From Pseudomonas sp. ADAK13 (GTDB taxonomy: Bacteria; Pseudomonadota; Gammaproteobacteria; Pseudomonadales; Pseudomonadaceae): a stretch of DNA of 64,000 nucleotides. The notes beneath the pieces were generated by a model, which saw only the letters and a program-made list of their open reading frames with translations, made no database searches and had not been told where the DNA came from. The stretch covers positions 4,278,001 to 4,342,000 of the forward strand of contig NZ_CP052860.1 of NCBI RefSeq assembly GCF_012935715.1, given 5' to 3'. Of the stretch, positions 16,197 through 26,102 are shown piece after piece. The stretch's first letter is position 1. Each line of letters opens with the position of its first letter. Made by a program: the position numbers and the translations under genes.

Positions 16197-17381
16197 TCAG
16201 GTTTTTTGACCCACCAGACTGTCCACCGACGGCACGCGGGTATCGCTCTCCATTTGCGTGTCGTGTTCGATCTGGTGGCTGAACCGGTCCAGGGAGCCTT
16301 TGGCCGGCTGGGCATCGCTGGCGAATACCGGCGGGCTGAGGATGTAGGCACCCAACAGGCGACTCAACGCCGCCAGGCTGTCGATGTGGGTGCGCTCATA
16401 GCCGTGGGTGGCATCGCAACCAAACGCCAGCAGGGCCGTGCGAATGTCGTGGCCGGCGGTCACTGCCGAATGTGCGTCGCTGAAGTAATAGCGAAACAGG
16501 TCGCGGCGCACCGGCAACTCATTTTCCGCCGCCAGGCGCAGCAGGTGCCGTGACAGGTGATAGTCATAGGGTCCGCCGGAATCCTGCATCGCCACACTCA
16601 CCGCGTGTTCGCTGGAGTGCTGCTCGTGGGCCACCGGCGCGATGTCGATCCCGACGAACTCACTCACATCCCACGGTAAGGCTGCCGCTGCGCCGCTGCC
16701 GGTTTCTTCGGTGATGGTGAACAGCGGATGGCAGTCGATCAGCAGCGGTTGGCCGCTGTCGACAATCGCCTTGAGTGCCGCCAGCAGGGCGGCAACCCCG
16801 GCTTTATCGTCCAGGTGGCGGGCGCTGATATGGCCGCTCTCGGTGAACTCCGGCAGCGGGTCAAAGGCGACGAAATCGCCCACGCTGATGCCCAGGGAAT
16901 CGCAGTCGGCGCGGGTGGCGCAGTAGGCGTCCAGGCGCAGTTCGATGTGGTCCCAGCTGATGGGCATCTCATCCACGGCCGTATTGAACGCGTGCCCCGA
17001 CGCCATCAGCGGCAGCACACTGCCACGGATCACGCCGTTGTCGGTAAACAGGCTGACGCGGCTGCCTTCGGCAAACCGGCTGGACCAGCAGCCCACCGGC
17101 GCCAGGGTCAGGCGGCCATTGTCCTTGATCGCCCGCACGGCAGCGCCGATGGTGTCCAGGTGCGCGGAAACGGCGCGGTCGGGGCTGTTTTTCTGACCCT
17201 TGAGGGTGGCGCGAATGGTCCCGCGCCGGGTCATTTCAAACGGAATGCCCAGCTCTTCAAGGCGCTCGGCAACGTAGCGCACGATGGTGTCGGTGAATCC
17301 GGTGGGGCTGGGGATGGCAAGCATTTCCAGCAGCACTTTTTGCAGGTAAGCGAGATCCGGTTCGGGGATGGTTCGGGTCAT
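16197..17381 (-). CDS. M42-family peptidase of the NAGGN osmoprotectant system
   Basis: A 394-residue metallopeptidase of the M42 aminopeptidase group, specifically the type encoded beside the N-acetylglutaminylglutamine amide genes. Likely metal ligands can be seen in SAHLDTIG, ARHLDDKAG, ITEETGSGA, GIDIAP and YERTHIDSL. Its role in the system is not known; hydrolysis of the dipeptide osmolyte is plausible. The ATG has CAGGAG upstream, which supports this start over a longer open frame. It is the third gene of asnO-ngg-M42, but a REPIN separates it from ngg. Confidence 0.88.
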   Translation of the reverse strand: MTRTIPEPDLAYLQKVLLEMLAIPSPTGFTDTIVRYVAERLEELGIPFEMTRRGTIRATLKGQKNSPDRAVSAHLDTIGAAVRAIKDNGRLTLAPVGCWSSRFAEGSRVSLFTDNGVIRGSVLPLMASGHAFNTAVDEMPISWDHIELRLDAYCATRADCDSLGISVGDFVAFDPLPEFTESGHISARHLDDKAGVAALLAALKAIVDSGQPLLIDCHPLFTITEETGSGAAAALPWDVSEFVGIDIAPVAHEQHSSEHAVSVAMQDSGGPYDYHLSRHLLRLAAENELPVRRDLFRYYFSDAHSAVTAGHDIRTALLAFGCDATHGYERTHIDSLAALSRLLGAYILSPPVFASDAQPAKGSLDRFSHQIEHDTQMESDTRVPSVDSLVGQKT

Positions 17382-17463
17382 GGAAACTCCTGATGAGTTG
17401 AGGGCATCGATGGTTTCGATGAGTAGGCCATTGGCTAGAGAGTCATCGGCTGTTCCGGCCCCA

Positions 17464-17527
17464 TCGCGGGCAAGCCCGGCTCCCACAGGGGAATGCATTC
17501 CAAATGTGGGAGCGGGCTTGCCCGCGA
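17464..17527. repeat. REPIN (family A variant) inside the NAGGN operon
   Basis: TCGCGGGCAAGCCCGGCTCC and its near-perfect inverse form a compact REPIN with a short loop, in the gap of about 170 bp between ngg and the M42 peptidase on the minus strand. Transcribed hairpins of this kind can give unequal expression of genes on either side. Confidence 0.85.
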
Positions 17528-17553
17528 AAGCGCCAGTCAAGGCAACGCATTTC

Positions 17554-19299
17554 TCAAACCGTCGGCTGGCTATGCGGGAACAACAGGTCCACGAACTTTT
17601 CAGCCGTCGGCTGCGGTTCATGGTTGGCCAGCCCGGCCCGTTCGTTGGCTTCGATAAACACGTAGTCCGGTTGGTCGGCAGCCGGCACCATCAGGTCCAG
17701 GCCCACCATGGGGATGTCCAGGGCACGGGCCGCACGCACGGCGGCGTCGACCAGGGTCGGGTGAAGGATGGCGGTGACGTCTTCCAGGCAGCCGCCGGTG
17801 TGCAGGTTGGCAGTACGGCGCACGGCCAGGCGCTCGCCACGGGGCAGGATGCTGTTGTAGTCGTAGCCGGCGGCGTGCAGGGTGCGTTGGGTTTCATCGT
17901 CCAGGGGGATTTTGCTTTCGCCGTCGGTGGCGGCCTGGCGCCGGCGGCTCTGGGCCTCGATCAACGCGCCGATGGAGTGTTGGCCATCGCCGGTGACTTC
18001 CGCCGGGCGGCGAATGGCGGCGGCAACCACTTCAAAGCCGATCACCAGGATGCGCAGGTCGAGGCCTTCGTGGAAGCTTTCCAGCAACACTCGGCTGTCG
18101 AACTGGCGGGCTGTTTCAATGGCTTGCTGTACCTCTTCGATGCTCTGCAAATCCACCGCCACGCCCTGGCCTTGCTCGCCATCCAGCGGCTTGACCACGA
18201 TGCGCTGGTGCTCGTCGAGAAACTCCAGGTTGTCATCGGCACTGGCGGCCAACTGTTGCTCCGGCAGGTTCAAGCCGGCGGCCTTGAGCACCTTGTGGGT
18301 CAGGCTCTTGTCCTGGCACAGGGTCATGCTGATGGCGCTGGTCAGGTCGCTCAGGGACTCGCGGCAACGCACCCGGCGGCCACCGAGGCTCAAGGTAAAC
18401 AAGCCGGCATCGGCATCATCCACCTGCACGTCGATCCCGCGCCGATGGGCTTCCTCGACGATGATTCGTGCGTAGGGATTGAACCCTGCTTGTGGGCCGG
18501 GGCCGAGGAACAGCGGTTGGTTGATACCGTTTTTGCGCTTGATGGCGAAGGTGGTCAGTGCGCGGAAACCCAGCTTGGCGTAGAGACTTTTCGCCTGACG
18601 GTTATCGTGCAGCACCGACAGGTCGAGGTAGCTCAGGCCACGGCTCATGAAGTGTTCGATCAGGTGGCGCACCAGCACTTCACCCACGCCGGGGCGGGTG
18701 CATTGCGGGTCTACCGCCAGGCACCAGAGGCTGCAACCGTTCTCCGGGTCGTGGAAGGCTTTCTGGTGGTTCAGGCCCATGACGCTGCCGATCACCGCGC
18801 CGCTGTCTTCGTCTTCCGCCAGCCAATACACCGGGCCGCCTTGATGACGCGGAGTCAGCAGCGCCGGGTCCACCGGCAACATGCCGCGCCCCTGATACAG
18901 CTGGTTCACCGCCTGCCAGTCCGCCTCGCTTTGTACCCGGCGAATCCGGAACCCGCGAAACACCCGGGTTGCCGGACGGTAGTCGGTGAACCACAGGCGC
19001 AGGGTGTCGGACGGGTCGAGAAACAGCTGCTGTGGATCAATCCCGAGGATCTGCTGCGGCGCGGCCACATACAGTGCGATGTCGCGCTCGCCAGGCTGCT
19101 CGTTGAGCAACTCCAGGGCCAGGCTCGCCGGGTCCGGGAAGGTGTGGCCGATCAACAGCCGGCCCCAGCCGCAATGCACGGCAATCGGCGTGGGGTCCAG
19201 TTCGCTGCCGTCTTCGGCGAAGCGGGCTTGCAGGCGCTCGTAGGAGGGCGCCTGGCCCCGCAGCAAGCGTTGGCTGTAAGCCGTGGCGTGAGGTTTCAT
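17554..19299 (-). CDS. ngg: N-acetylglutaminylglutamine synthetase
   Basis: A 581-residue fusion that makes the dipeptide N-acetylglutaminylglutamine for osmotic protection. The first half contains a GNAT acetyltransferase (about residues 120-270; LWCLAVDPQCTRPGVGEVLVR and SLYAKLGFRALT are acetyl-CoA-binding parts). The second half is an ATP-grasp ligase (about 320-575; IVVKPLDGEQGQGVAV, DLRILVIG, VGLDLMVP, FIEANERAG). It starts 3 nt after the asnO stop, so the two are translationally coupled. Osmotic induction is known for the pathway in P. aeruginosa; no operator was recognised here. Confidence 0.94.
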   Translation of the reverse strand: MKPHATAYSQRLLRGQAPSYERLQARFAEDGSELDPTPIAVHCGWGRLLIGHTFPDPASLALELLNEQPGERDIALYVAAPQQILGIDPQQLFLDPSDTLRLWFTDYRPATRVFRGFRIRRVQSEADWQAVNQLYQGRGMLPVDPALLTPRHQGGPVYWLAEDEDSGAVIGSVMGLNHQKAFHDPENGCSLWCLAVDPQCTRPGVGEVLVRHLIEHFMSRGLSYLDLSVLHDNRQAKSLYAKLGFRALTTFAIKRKNGINQPLFLGPGPQAGFNPYARIIVEEAHRRGIDVQVDDADAGLFTLSLGGRRVRCRESLSDLTSAISMTLCQDKSLTHKVLKAAGLNLPEQQLAASADDNLEFLDEHQRIVVKPLDGEQGQGVAVDLQSIEEVQQAIETARQFDSRVLLESFHEGLDLRILVIGFEVVAAAIRRPAEVTGDGQHSIGALIEAQSRRRQAATDGESKIPLDDETQRTLHAAGYDYNSILPRGERLAVRRTANLHTGGCLEDVTAILHPTLVDAAVRAARALDIPMVGLDLMVPAADQPDYVFIEANERAGLANHEPQPTAEKFVDLLFPHSQPTV

Positions 19300-19302
19300 G
19301 AA

Positions 19303-21075
19303 TCAGATTCCTTGTTCGCTGAGCCACAGGTTCAGCGCCGCCAGTTGCCACAGCTTGGAGCCGCGCAACGGGGTCAATTGGCCTTGGGGATCGGTGAGCA
19401 GGCGGTCGAGCATCGCCGGGTTGAACAGGCCGCGATCCTGGCTCGGGTCCAGCAGCAGGTCACGCACCCAGTTCAGGGTGTCGCCTTGCAAATGCTTGAG
19501 GCCGGGCACCGGGAAGTAGCCTTTCTTGCGGTCGATGACTTCGCTTGGAATCACCCGGCGCGCGGCTTCCTTGAGCACTTGTTTGCCCCCGTCCGGCAGC
19601 TTGAATTTACCCGGCACACGGGCTGACAGTTCCACCAGGCGATAGTCGAGAAACGGCGTACGCGCTTCCAGGCCCCAGGCCATGGTCATGTTGTCGACGC
19701 GCTTCACCGGGTCGTCCACCAGCATCACGGTGCTGTCCAGGCGCAGGGCCTTGTCCACCGCGGCATCGGCGCCGGGTTGGGCGAAATGCTCGCGCACAAA
19801 GTCGCCGGCCGCGTCATTGTCCGTCAGCCATTGGGGGGCGACGGTGGCGGCGTAGTCGTCGTAGCTGCGGTCGAAAAACGCATCGCGGTAGGCGGCATAC
19901 GGGTCGCTGGCGCCGTCCACTTGCGGGTACCAGTGGTAACCGGCGAACAGTTCGTCGGCGCCCTGGCCGCTCTGCACCACCTTGCAATGCTTGGCCACTT
20001 CCCGGGACAGCAGATAGAAGGCAATGCAGTCATGGCTGACCATCGGCTCGCTCATGGCGCGGAACGCCGCCGGCAGTTGCTCGATGATTTCACTTTCGGC
20101 GATGCGCAGTTGGTGGTGCCGGGTGCCGTAATGCTTGGCGATCAAGTCCGAATACTGGAACTCGTCGCCGCGTTCGCCGCCGGCGTCTTCAAAGCCGATG
20201 GAGAAGGTCGACAAATCCTGCACGCCGACTTCCCGCAACAGGCCCACCAGCATGCTCGAATCGACACCGCCCGAGAGCAGCACGCCCACATCCACCGCCG
20301 CCCGCTGCCGAATCGCTACGGCTTCGCGGGTGCTGTCGAGCACGCGGTCGGTCCAGTCTTCCAGGGTCAGGTTGGCTTCATCGGCGTGGGGGCCGTAAGG
20401 CAGGGTCCACCAGGTTTTCTGCTCGGTCTTGCCGTCTGCCTCGATACGCATCCAGGTGGCAGGCGGCAATTTTTCAATGCCGGCCAACAGGGTGCGCGGT
20501 GCAGGCACCACGGCATGGAAGTTCAGGTAGTGGTTGAGCGCCACCGGATCGAGGATCGGGTTGATATCGCCGCCCTTGAGCAGTGCCGGCAGGGCCGAGG
20601 CAAAACGCAGGCGCTGGCCGGTGCGCGACAGGTACAGCGGTTTCACGCCGAGGCGGTCACGGGCGATAAACAGGCGCTGGGCATCACGTTCCCAGATGGC
20701 AAACGCAAACATCCCGTTGAGCTTGGGCAGCAGTGCTTCGCCCCAGGCGTGGTAGCCCTTGAGCAGCACTTCGGTGTCGCCACCGGAATAGAACGCATAG
20801 CCGAGGGCTTCAAGCTCTTCGCGCAGTTCCGGGAAGTTGTAGATCGCGCCGTTGAACGCCAGGGACAGCCCCAATTGGGCGTCGACCATCGGTTGGGCGG
20901 AGCCGTCCGACAGGTCCATGATTTTCAGGCGTCGATGGCCCAGGGCAACCGGCCCTTGGGCATGGAAGCCCCACGCGTCGGGACCACGAGGGGCCAAATG
21001 ATGGGTGATGCGCTCAACGGCTGCCAGGTCGGCAGGTTGGGCATCGAAACGTAACTCACCAGCTAATCCGCACAT
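19303..21075 (-). CDS. asnO: N-acetylglutaminylglutamine amidotransferase (AsnB-like)
   Basis: Glutamine-dependent amidotransferase that converts the dipeptide to its terminal amide (NAGGN). The N-terminal Ntn glutaminase has the nucleophile Cys2 (MCGLAGE), RGPDAWG and FNGAIYNF; the synthetase half has the ATP pyrophosphatase loop LLSGGVDSSML and the SGQGADELFAGY motif. It is 590 aa, as expected for this asparagine-synthetase relative. It is first in the operon, followed 3 nt later by ngg. The promoter should lie in the 233 bp shared with the divergent giant LRR gene. Confidence 0.94.
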   Translation of the reverse strand: MCGLAGELRFDAQPADLAAVERITHHLAPRGPDAWGFHAQGPVALGHRRLKIMDLSDGSAQPMVDAQLGLSLAFNGAIYNFPELREELEALGYAFYSGGDTEVLLKGYHAWGEALLPKLNGMFAFAIWERDAQRLFIARDRLGVKPLYLSRTGQRLRFASALPALLKGGDINPILDPVALNHYLNFHAVVPAPRTLLAGIEKLPPATWMRIEADGKTEQKTWWTLPYGPHADEANLTLEDWTDRVLDSTREAVAIRQRAAVDVGVLLSGGVDSSMLVGLLREVGVQDLSTFSIGFEDAGGERGDEFQYSDLIAKHYGTRHHQLRIAESEIIEQLPAAFRAMSEPMVSHDCIAFYLLSREVAKHCKVVQSGQGADELFAGYHWYPQVDGASDPYAAYRDAFFDRSYDDYAATVAPQWLTDNDAAGDFVREHFAQPGADAAVDKALRLDSTVMLVDDPVKRVDNMTMAWGLEARTPFLDYRLVELSARVPGKFKLPDGGKQVLKEAARRVIPSEVIDRKKGYFPVPGLKHLQGDTLNWVRDLLLDPSQDRGLFNPAMLDRLLTDPQGQLTPLRGSKLWQLAALNLWLSEQGI

Positions 21076-21308
21076 AAATTCCTTACCGGTTTTTCCGTTG
21101 GGGAGGGGTCAAAAGCAGTCGCGCCAAAACGGCGGCTACCCAGAAACTGACACGGATGAATCTAGGGAGTTTTAGAACGATCGGTTATAAGCAGGCTTTT
21201 CAGGGATGGCTCGGGCGAATACCCGGGTGGCGTCACATAGTTATGGGCGCCGGGCGCGGGGGGATGGTTATCGTGGGGGCTCACTCCCTGTGCAAAAGGA
21301 TATTGCCG

Positions 21309-24300
21309 ATGGCTGATCCCGTTTCCGTGCCCGCTCAACTCACCCCGCAACTCCTCTCGTCGACCCTGCTGGAACTGACCGGCGACCTGGATAAAGCCGA
21401 TGTCCTGCAGCAACGCCTGCCTCCCTGGTTGCTGACGGCCAAGCCCGAACTGTTGGAGCAACTGGAGAAGGTCCACGCGTTGGCCGGGCTTCACGAGCCC
21501 AAGGTGAATGCGATCCTGCAACGCATCAAAGGCCTTGATCAGTTTTGTGCCGAAGAACTGACCCGTGGCCTCAAAAGCCGGTTCGGCGTGACCCTGGACG
21601 TGAAGCGTGATCATTTATGGCTGCCGTGGGTTCGCCTCGACACGGGAAGCACTTCATTCGGGATTCCCGCCACCAAAGTGGTGATTGAAACCCGGACATT
21701 GCTGGAGGCGGCGATGCAGAACTTTTCCGAGGATGAGGCCTTGGGCAGCGTTTTTCCCTCTGGCAGCCAGGTACGACGTGACACCGATACTCGGGTGAAC
21801 GCCGTCAGTGTCCCGGCGTTTGCCGCCTACTGCCGCACCCTCGACCTGGGGCGACGCTACCAGGAGCATTTGCGTGGCGCGATCAACCAGGTCCTGCCAG
21901 TGGCTGATGAGCTGCTGCACAACCCTGATGCCAACGAATTCAGGCAACTTAAGGTGTATGACATGGCGGCTGATGTGTACCTCGCGTACCTGCGTGGTGA
22001 CATCGGCGAGCCGGCCTTCAAGCTGTTATTGCGCTTTACCCGCCAGGGCGCCAACCTCGACAAGGTAACCATGCTCACCGAGACATACGGCGCCAGGCCC
22101 TTGGTATTTCAAGGGCTGGCTGTGCATGACTGTTGCCTGTGGGGCGTCGTTGTATTTTCCCGGGAAGTCATTGATGAACACCCCGAAACCCGGTGCATCG
22201 TCTACATGCCGGGAGAGCCTTATCGGCCGATTTTCGAATACCCCAGCTTTGCAGACTTTCAGCGTTACCTGACGCTGAAGCTGCAGGTGAAAAGCTACGC
22301 CGATTTTTTTGTGCGTTACCTGGACGAAGAATCCCGCGGTGATTTTTCCACCCGGTTTTCTGCGGGTAAATCCCTGGGGCTGATCAAGCCATTGCCGATC
22401 GACGTGGGGCTGTTCCAGTTTTTCTTCAACAGCACCGTCGGCAAGCTGCAAAAAGACAGCCGGGTACTGGCGGTGCCGACCGTAGACTTTGACCAGGCGG
22501 TGCGTGACCAGCGTTGGCGAGACTATGAATCGTGGGGCCTGGACCTGCTCAACCTTGCCGGTTTTTTTGTACCGGTGATCGGCCAGTTGATGATGGGCGT
22601 GGCCGTCGGGCAAATGCTCGGCGAAATCTACGAAGGGGTGCAGGACTGGCGCCACGAGGACCGCAGCGCGGCGCTGTCACACCTGCGCAACGTGCTGGAG
22701 AGCGTGGCGTCGATGGCGGCGTTTGTAGCGGGTGGCAAAGTCATTGGCACTTTGCGCCGTGGGGCGCGGGAAACCCTGGAAGGCCTCGATAACGTTGAAG
22801 CGGTTGAAAGCGCGGACGGGCGGCGCCGGCTATGGCGTTCCAGCCTCAGGCCTTATGGGCAGGCATTGGCGGTGGGTGAAGCCGATGCCCAGGGCTTTCA
22901 TTGGAAGGACGGGCGGCCATGGATCAGTATTGATGGCCGTGGCCATGAAGTGCGTTTTGACCCCGCTTTGGGGCAGTGGCGTATTCGCCATCCCGGCCGT
23001 CCGTATGCCTATGCACCGCCGGTGATGCATAACGGCGGGGGTGGCTGGCGGTCGATCCATGAGCGACCGCAGGAGTGGAGTAACCACCTCTACGCCCTGC
23101 GGCGCCTGGACCCGCGCCTGAGCGCTCTGGACGACACCCGCCTGGAGCAGATTCGCCAGGTAGGCGGTGTACAACTCCCCCAACTGCAGCGCTGGGCACA
23201 GGAGAACCTCAAGTTGCCCGCAGGTCTGCAGGACAGCGTCCAGCGGTTTGCGCTGGACCAGAAGATCACAGACTTGATCTGGCGCCTGGAGAAACGCCAG
23301 CCTTTCACCCCCGAGAGCATCACGTTGCAACTGGACGCCTTGCCGCTGATGCCCGGTTGGCCCCGTGGTCGTTACCTCGAAGTGCAGGACGCCGCAGGCA
23401 AGGTGACGGCCCTCTATCCATCCAGCGCGCGTATCGACAGCGAGTTGAGCGTGATCATCAGTCAGGACCAACTGGAGGAGGGTGAAGTGTTGTTGGGCGT
23501 GACCGATGGCTTGTACCGGGCTGAGCTGGACACATTGTTCGGCGATATGCCCGTCAAGGCCGGCGAAACCGATGCCGAGGCACTGGCACGGCGCTTGGCG
23601 CACACCTTGAATGTCGATCGCAAACCGTTGCACCAGAAGCTGTATGCCGACTATGACCAGTCCGTGGGGGCAGAGCAGAGGCGCCTGGTGGAGGGCGTGC
23701 CGGGCTTGCCCTCCCAGGTTGCCCAGGAGCTAATTGATAACGCTGCAAGCATTGATCGAATCCACTTGCGTGACGCACGCCGGGTGCCACTGCCGCTGCG
23801 GCAGGCCGCCCGTGAGGCGGCAGCCCGGATCCAGCGTGAGCGCCTCACCGCCAGTTTCTATTTGCCGGAGCTGGCCGACACGCAGGCCCGGGATTTTTCC
23901 TGGCGCCTGCTGGAACAGATGCCTGCTTTTCCCGACACCTTCCAGTTGCAGTTGCGCGAGGCATCGACCACCGGGACGGTGTTGCAACGCATGGGCGATG
24001 CTGCGGCCACTCAGTCGCGTGTGGTGGTCCAGACGGGTGAGCGCTATCAGGCTTTCGAGGCGGATGGGCGGGCCTTGGGCGAAGTCTTCAGCGGCCCGCA
24101 AGGGTTTTATCGTGCGACTTTGCAGGCTCTGCCGATTCCGTTGCGTACCGCATTGGACATTGGCGGCAGCACCCTGTCTGACGCCCGGCGATTGCGCTAT
24201 CAACTGCTTGATCGTGCGCTGGCTGTACGCGGCAAGGCACCCATCAGTCCCGTCGGGGGCGTGGCTGCCTGCCAGGTCGGCGACCCACCGCAGCCACCGA

Positions 24301-26102
24301 CGCTTTCGCGAACCCAGCGTGGGCTGGTGCGCAAAATCAGAAACCTGTACCCGTTCTTCACCGAGCGCCAAGCCAGCGAACTGATCGAGGGCCTGGGCCC
24401 TGATGATGTGTCGCGGGCCAGTGCGGTGCGCCTGCGCGAGCAGCAATTGGTGAAGCTTGACGGGGTGCTCAAGGCCTGGACCCAGCAGGACGCGGACATG
24501 CGCAAACTCCCGGGCCGGCTGGATGACTACCGCCACAGCCGTCGGCAGGTCGCAGACCGTTTGCGCAGTGCCTGGCGCCACCAGGTCCGGCTGGTTGATG
24601 AAACCCACGCCTCAGTCTATGGCCTGAGCCTGGACGGCATGCGGGTTGGCAAACTGCCAAACTTTCCAGCCGATATCGACTTTGGCCATGTGCAGCGCCT
24701 GTCCCTGAAAAACATGGAACTGGATAACGATGTGGCGTACTTCCTCAAGGCGTTCAAGGGGTTGCGCTCACTGGAACTGGACAAAAACCAGCTGACATGG
24801 CTGCCGGAAGTGCTGTCCCACATGCCTTCCCTGCAACGCCTGAGCCTGGCGCAAAACCGCCTCAACCTGACCGACGCGACTACCAAAAAACTGCAAGCCA
24901 TGAGCGGCCTGCGCTCCCTGGACCTGAGCAGCAACCCGTTGGGCGAAACGCCTTCGGTGGCGCACATGCATGATTTGCAGCACCTGAACCTGCGTGACAC
25001 GCGAGCCAGGGAGTTGCCCGAGGGTTTGCTCACGCGCCTGCACCTGGAAGACGCCAACCTGCGGGAGAACAGCATTATCGAACTGCCCCCGGCCTTGTTT
25101 ACTGCGCCGGTGGTGGTGACCGAAAAAATCAACTTGCGGCTCAATCCGGTGTCAGTGCGCAGCCGCCAGGACCTGGATGAGTACCGCCGCCGCACAGGCG
25201 TGGGCATGGGCTTGCAGGAGGACAATATTGCGCTGTTGAGCGAGCAACGCTCCCAACAAGCCTGGCTTGAAGGAGAGACGGCCGATGCTTATCTCGCCCG
25301 TCGGGCGACCTGGGAGTTGCTCCAGGACGATTGGCAGTCCGGGGACTTTTTTGCGGTGCTGCGCCAACTGGTCAATACCCCGCAATACAAGCAGGTGCGC
25401 GCTGACCTGGTGCGTCGGGTGTGGCTAGTGATGGACGCAGCGGCCGAGGACAGCGAACTGCGGGCGTTACTGTTCAACCTGGCCAGGGGCGAGCCCAACT
25501 GTGTGGACGCGGCGGCCTACAGCTTCAGTGAAATGGAAGTCACGGTGATGCTCAACAAGGCCATGAAGGAAGCCGGTGTCACACAACCCAGTGTCGCGAC
25601 CTTGCTGAAACTGGGCCGCGGGTTATTCCGGCTGGAGCAGCTGGACAGCATTTCCGATGTGTTCAGTCGCCGCAAAAACATCGCCGATCAACTGGCGGTG
25701 CGCCTGGTGTATCGCAGCGGTCTGGCGAAGGTCCTGGAGTTGCCGGGCCAGCCGGAAAGCATCACGTACCGTGAGGTGGGCGGGGTGACCCAGGAGGACC
25801 TCACTGATGCCGTCACCCAGGTCAGCAGCCGGGAGATAACGGGTAACCTGGCGCGTTTCATGGCACGCCAGGGGTTTTGGCTGGAATACCTGAAACGTCA
25901 GTTTGCGGCTGAGTTCAGTCGCGTCAGTCAGGTGTACGACACCCGGCTCAAAGCCCTGGACGTGGCCAGTACCACCTATTTATCCCAGGCGCTCAACGTA
26001 CAGAGCGACCACGCACAAGCCTGTGAGCAACTGGTGGAGCGCCTGACCCGCACGGCACTGAAAGATGCGGATAAGCCCTTGACGGTAGCGTGCCCGCTTT
26101 AG
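21309..26102 (+). CDS. Giant dermonecrotic-toxin-like LRR protein with NEL-type E3 ligase end
   Basis: A 1,597-residue protein resembling DUF6543/dermonecrotic-toxin-type proteins of pseudomonads. The long N-terminal part (about 1-1100) has no catalytic motif I can name; about residues 410-437 form a hydrophobic segment (NLAGFFVPVIGQLMMGVAVG). Leucine-rich repeats follow at about 1120-1280 (LRSLELDKNQLTWLPEVL, LQRLSLAQNRL, LRSLDLSSNPL, LQHLNLRD). The end resembles the NEL E3 ubiquitin ligases of IpaH/SspH effectors, with Cys1398 in NCVDAAAYSFSEME as the CxD catalytic candidate. There is no Sec signal, and no type III secretion or chaperone gene in the window. AAAAGGAT precedes the chosen ATG; in-frame starts exist up to 153 nt upstream. 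It overlaps mnmC by 4 bp, tail to tail. Confidence 0.85.
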   Translation: MADPVSVPAQLTPQLLSSTLLELTGDLDKADVLQQRLPPWLLTAKPELLEQLEKVHALAGLHEPKVNAILQRIKGLDQFCAEELTRGLKSRFGVTLDVKRDHLWLPWVRLDTGSTSFGIPATKVVIETRTLLEAAMQNFSEDEALGSVFPSGSQVRRDTDTRVNAVSVPAFAAYCRTLDLGRRYQEHLRGAINQVLPVADELLHNPDANEFRQLKVYDMAADVYLAYLRGDIGEPAFKLLLRFTRQGANLDKVTMLTETYGARPLVFQGLAVHDCCLWGVVVFSREVIDEHPETRCIVYMPGEPYRPIFEYPSFADFQRYLTLKLQVKSYADFFVRYLDEESRGDFSTRFSAGKSLGLIKPLPIDVGLFQFFFNSTVGKLQKDSRVLAVPTVDFDQAVRDQRWRDYESWGLDLLNLAGFFVPVIGQLMMGVAVGQMLGEIYEGVQDWRHEDRSAALSHLRNVLESVASMAAFVAGGKVIGTLRRGARETLEGLDNVEAVESADGRRRLWRSSLRPYGQALAVGEADAQGFHWKDGRPWISIDGRGHEVRFDPALGQWRIRHPGRPYAYAPPVMHNGGGGWRSIHERPQEWSNHLYALRRLDPRLSALDDTRLEQIRQVGGVQLPQLQRWAQENLKLPAGLQDSVQRFALDQKITDLIWRLEKRQPFTPESITLQLDALPLMPGWPRGRYLEVQDAAGKVTALYPSSARIDSELSVIISQDQLEEGEVLLGVTDGLYRAELDTLFGDMPVKAGETDAEALARRLAHTLNVDRKPLHQKLYADYDQSVGAEQRRLVEGVPGLPSQVAQELIDNAASIDRIHLRDARRVPLPLRQAAREAAARIQRERLTASFYLPELADTQARDFSWRLLEQMPAFPDTFQLQLREASTTGTVLQRMGDAAATQSRVVVQTGERYQAFEADGRALGEVFSGPQGFYRATLQALPIPLRTALDIGGSTLSDARRLRYQLLDRALAVRGKAPISPVGGVAACQVGDPPQPPTLSRTQRGLVRKIRNLYPFFTERQASELIEGLGPDDVSRASAVRLREQQLVKLDGVLKAWTQQDADMRKLPGRLDDYRHSRRQVADRLRSAWRHQVRLVDETHASVYGLSLDGMRVGKLPNFPADIDFGHVQRLSLKNMELDNDVAYFLKAFKGLRSLELDKNQLTWLPEVLSHMPSLQRLSLAQNRLNLTDATTKKLQAMSGLRSLDLSSNPLGETPSVAHMHDLQHLNLRDTRARELPEGLLTRLHLEDANLRENSIIELPPALFTAPVVVTEKINLRLNPVSVRSRQDLDEYRRRTGVGMGLQEDNIALLSEQRSQQAWLEGETADAYLARRATWELLQDDWQSGDFFAVLRQLVNTPQYKQVRADLVRRVWLVMDAAAEDSELRALLFNLARGEPNCVDAAAYSFSEMEVTVMLNKAMKEAGVTQPSVATLLKLGRGLFRLEQLDSISDVFSRRKNIADQLAVRLVYRSGLAKVLELPGQPESITYREVGGVTQEDLTDAVTQVSSREITGNLARFMARQGFWLEYLKRQFAAEFSRVSQVYDTRLKALDVASTTYLSQALNVQSDHAQACEQLVERLTRTALKDADKPLTVACPL

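Noticed and set aside
17368..19626. A 752-codon open frame on the plus strand across ngg and the end of asnO
   Set aside because: Crosses two coupled, well-recognised genes in antisense and has no family text.
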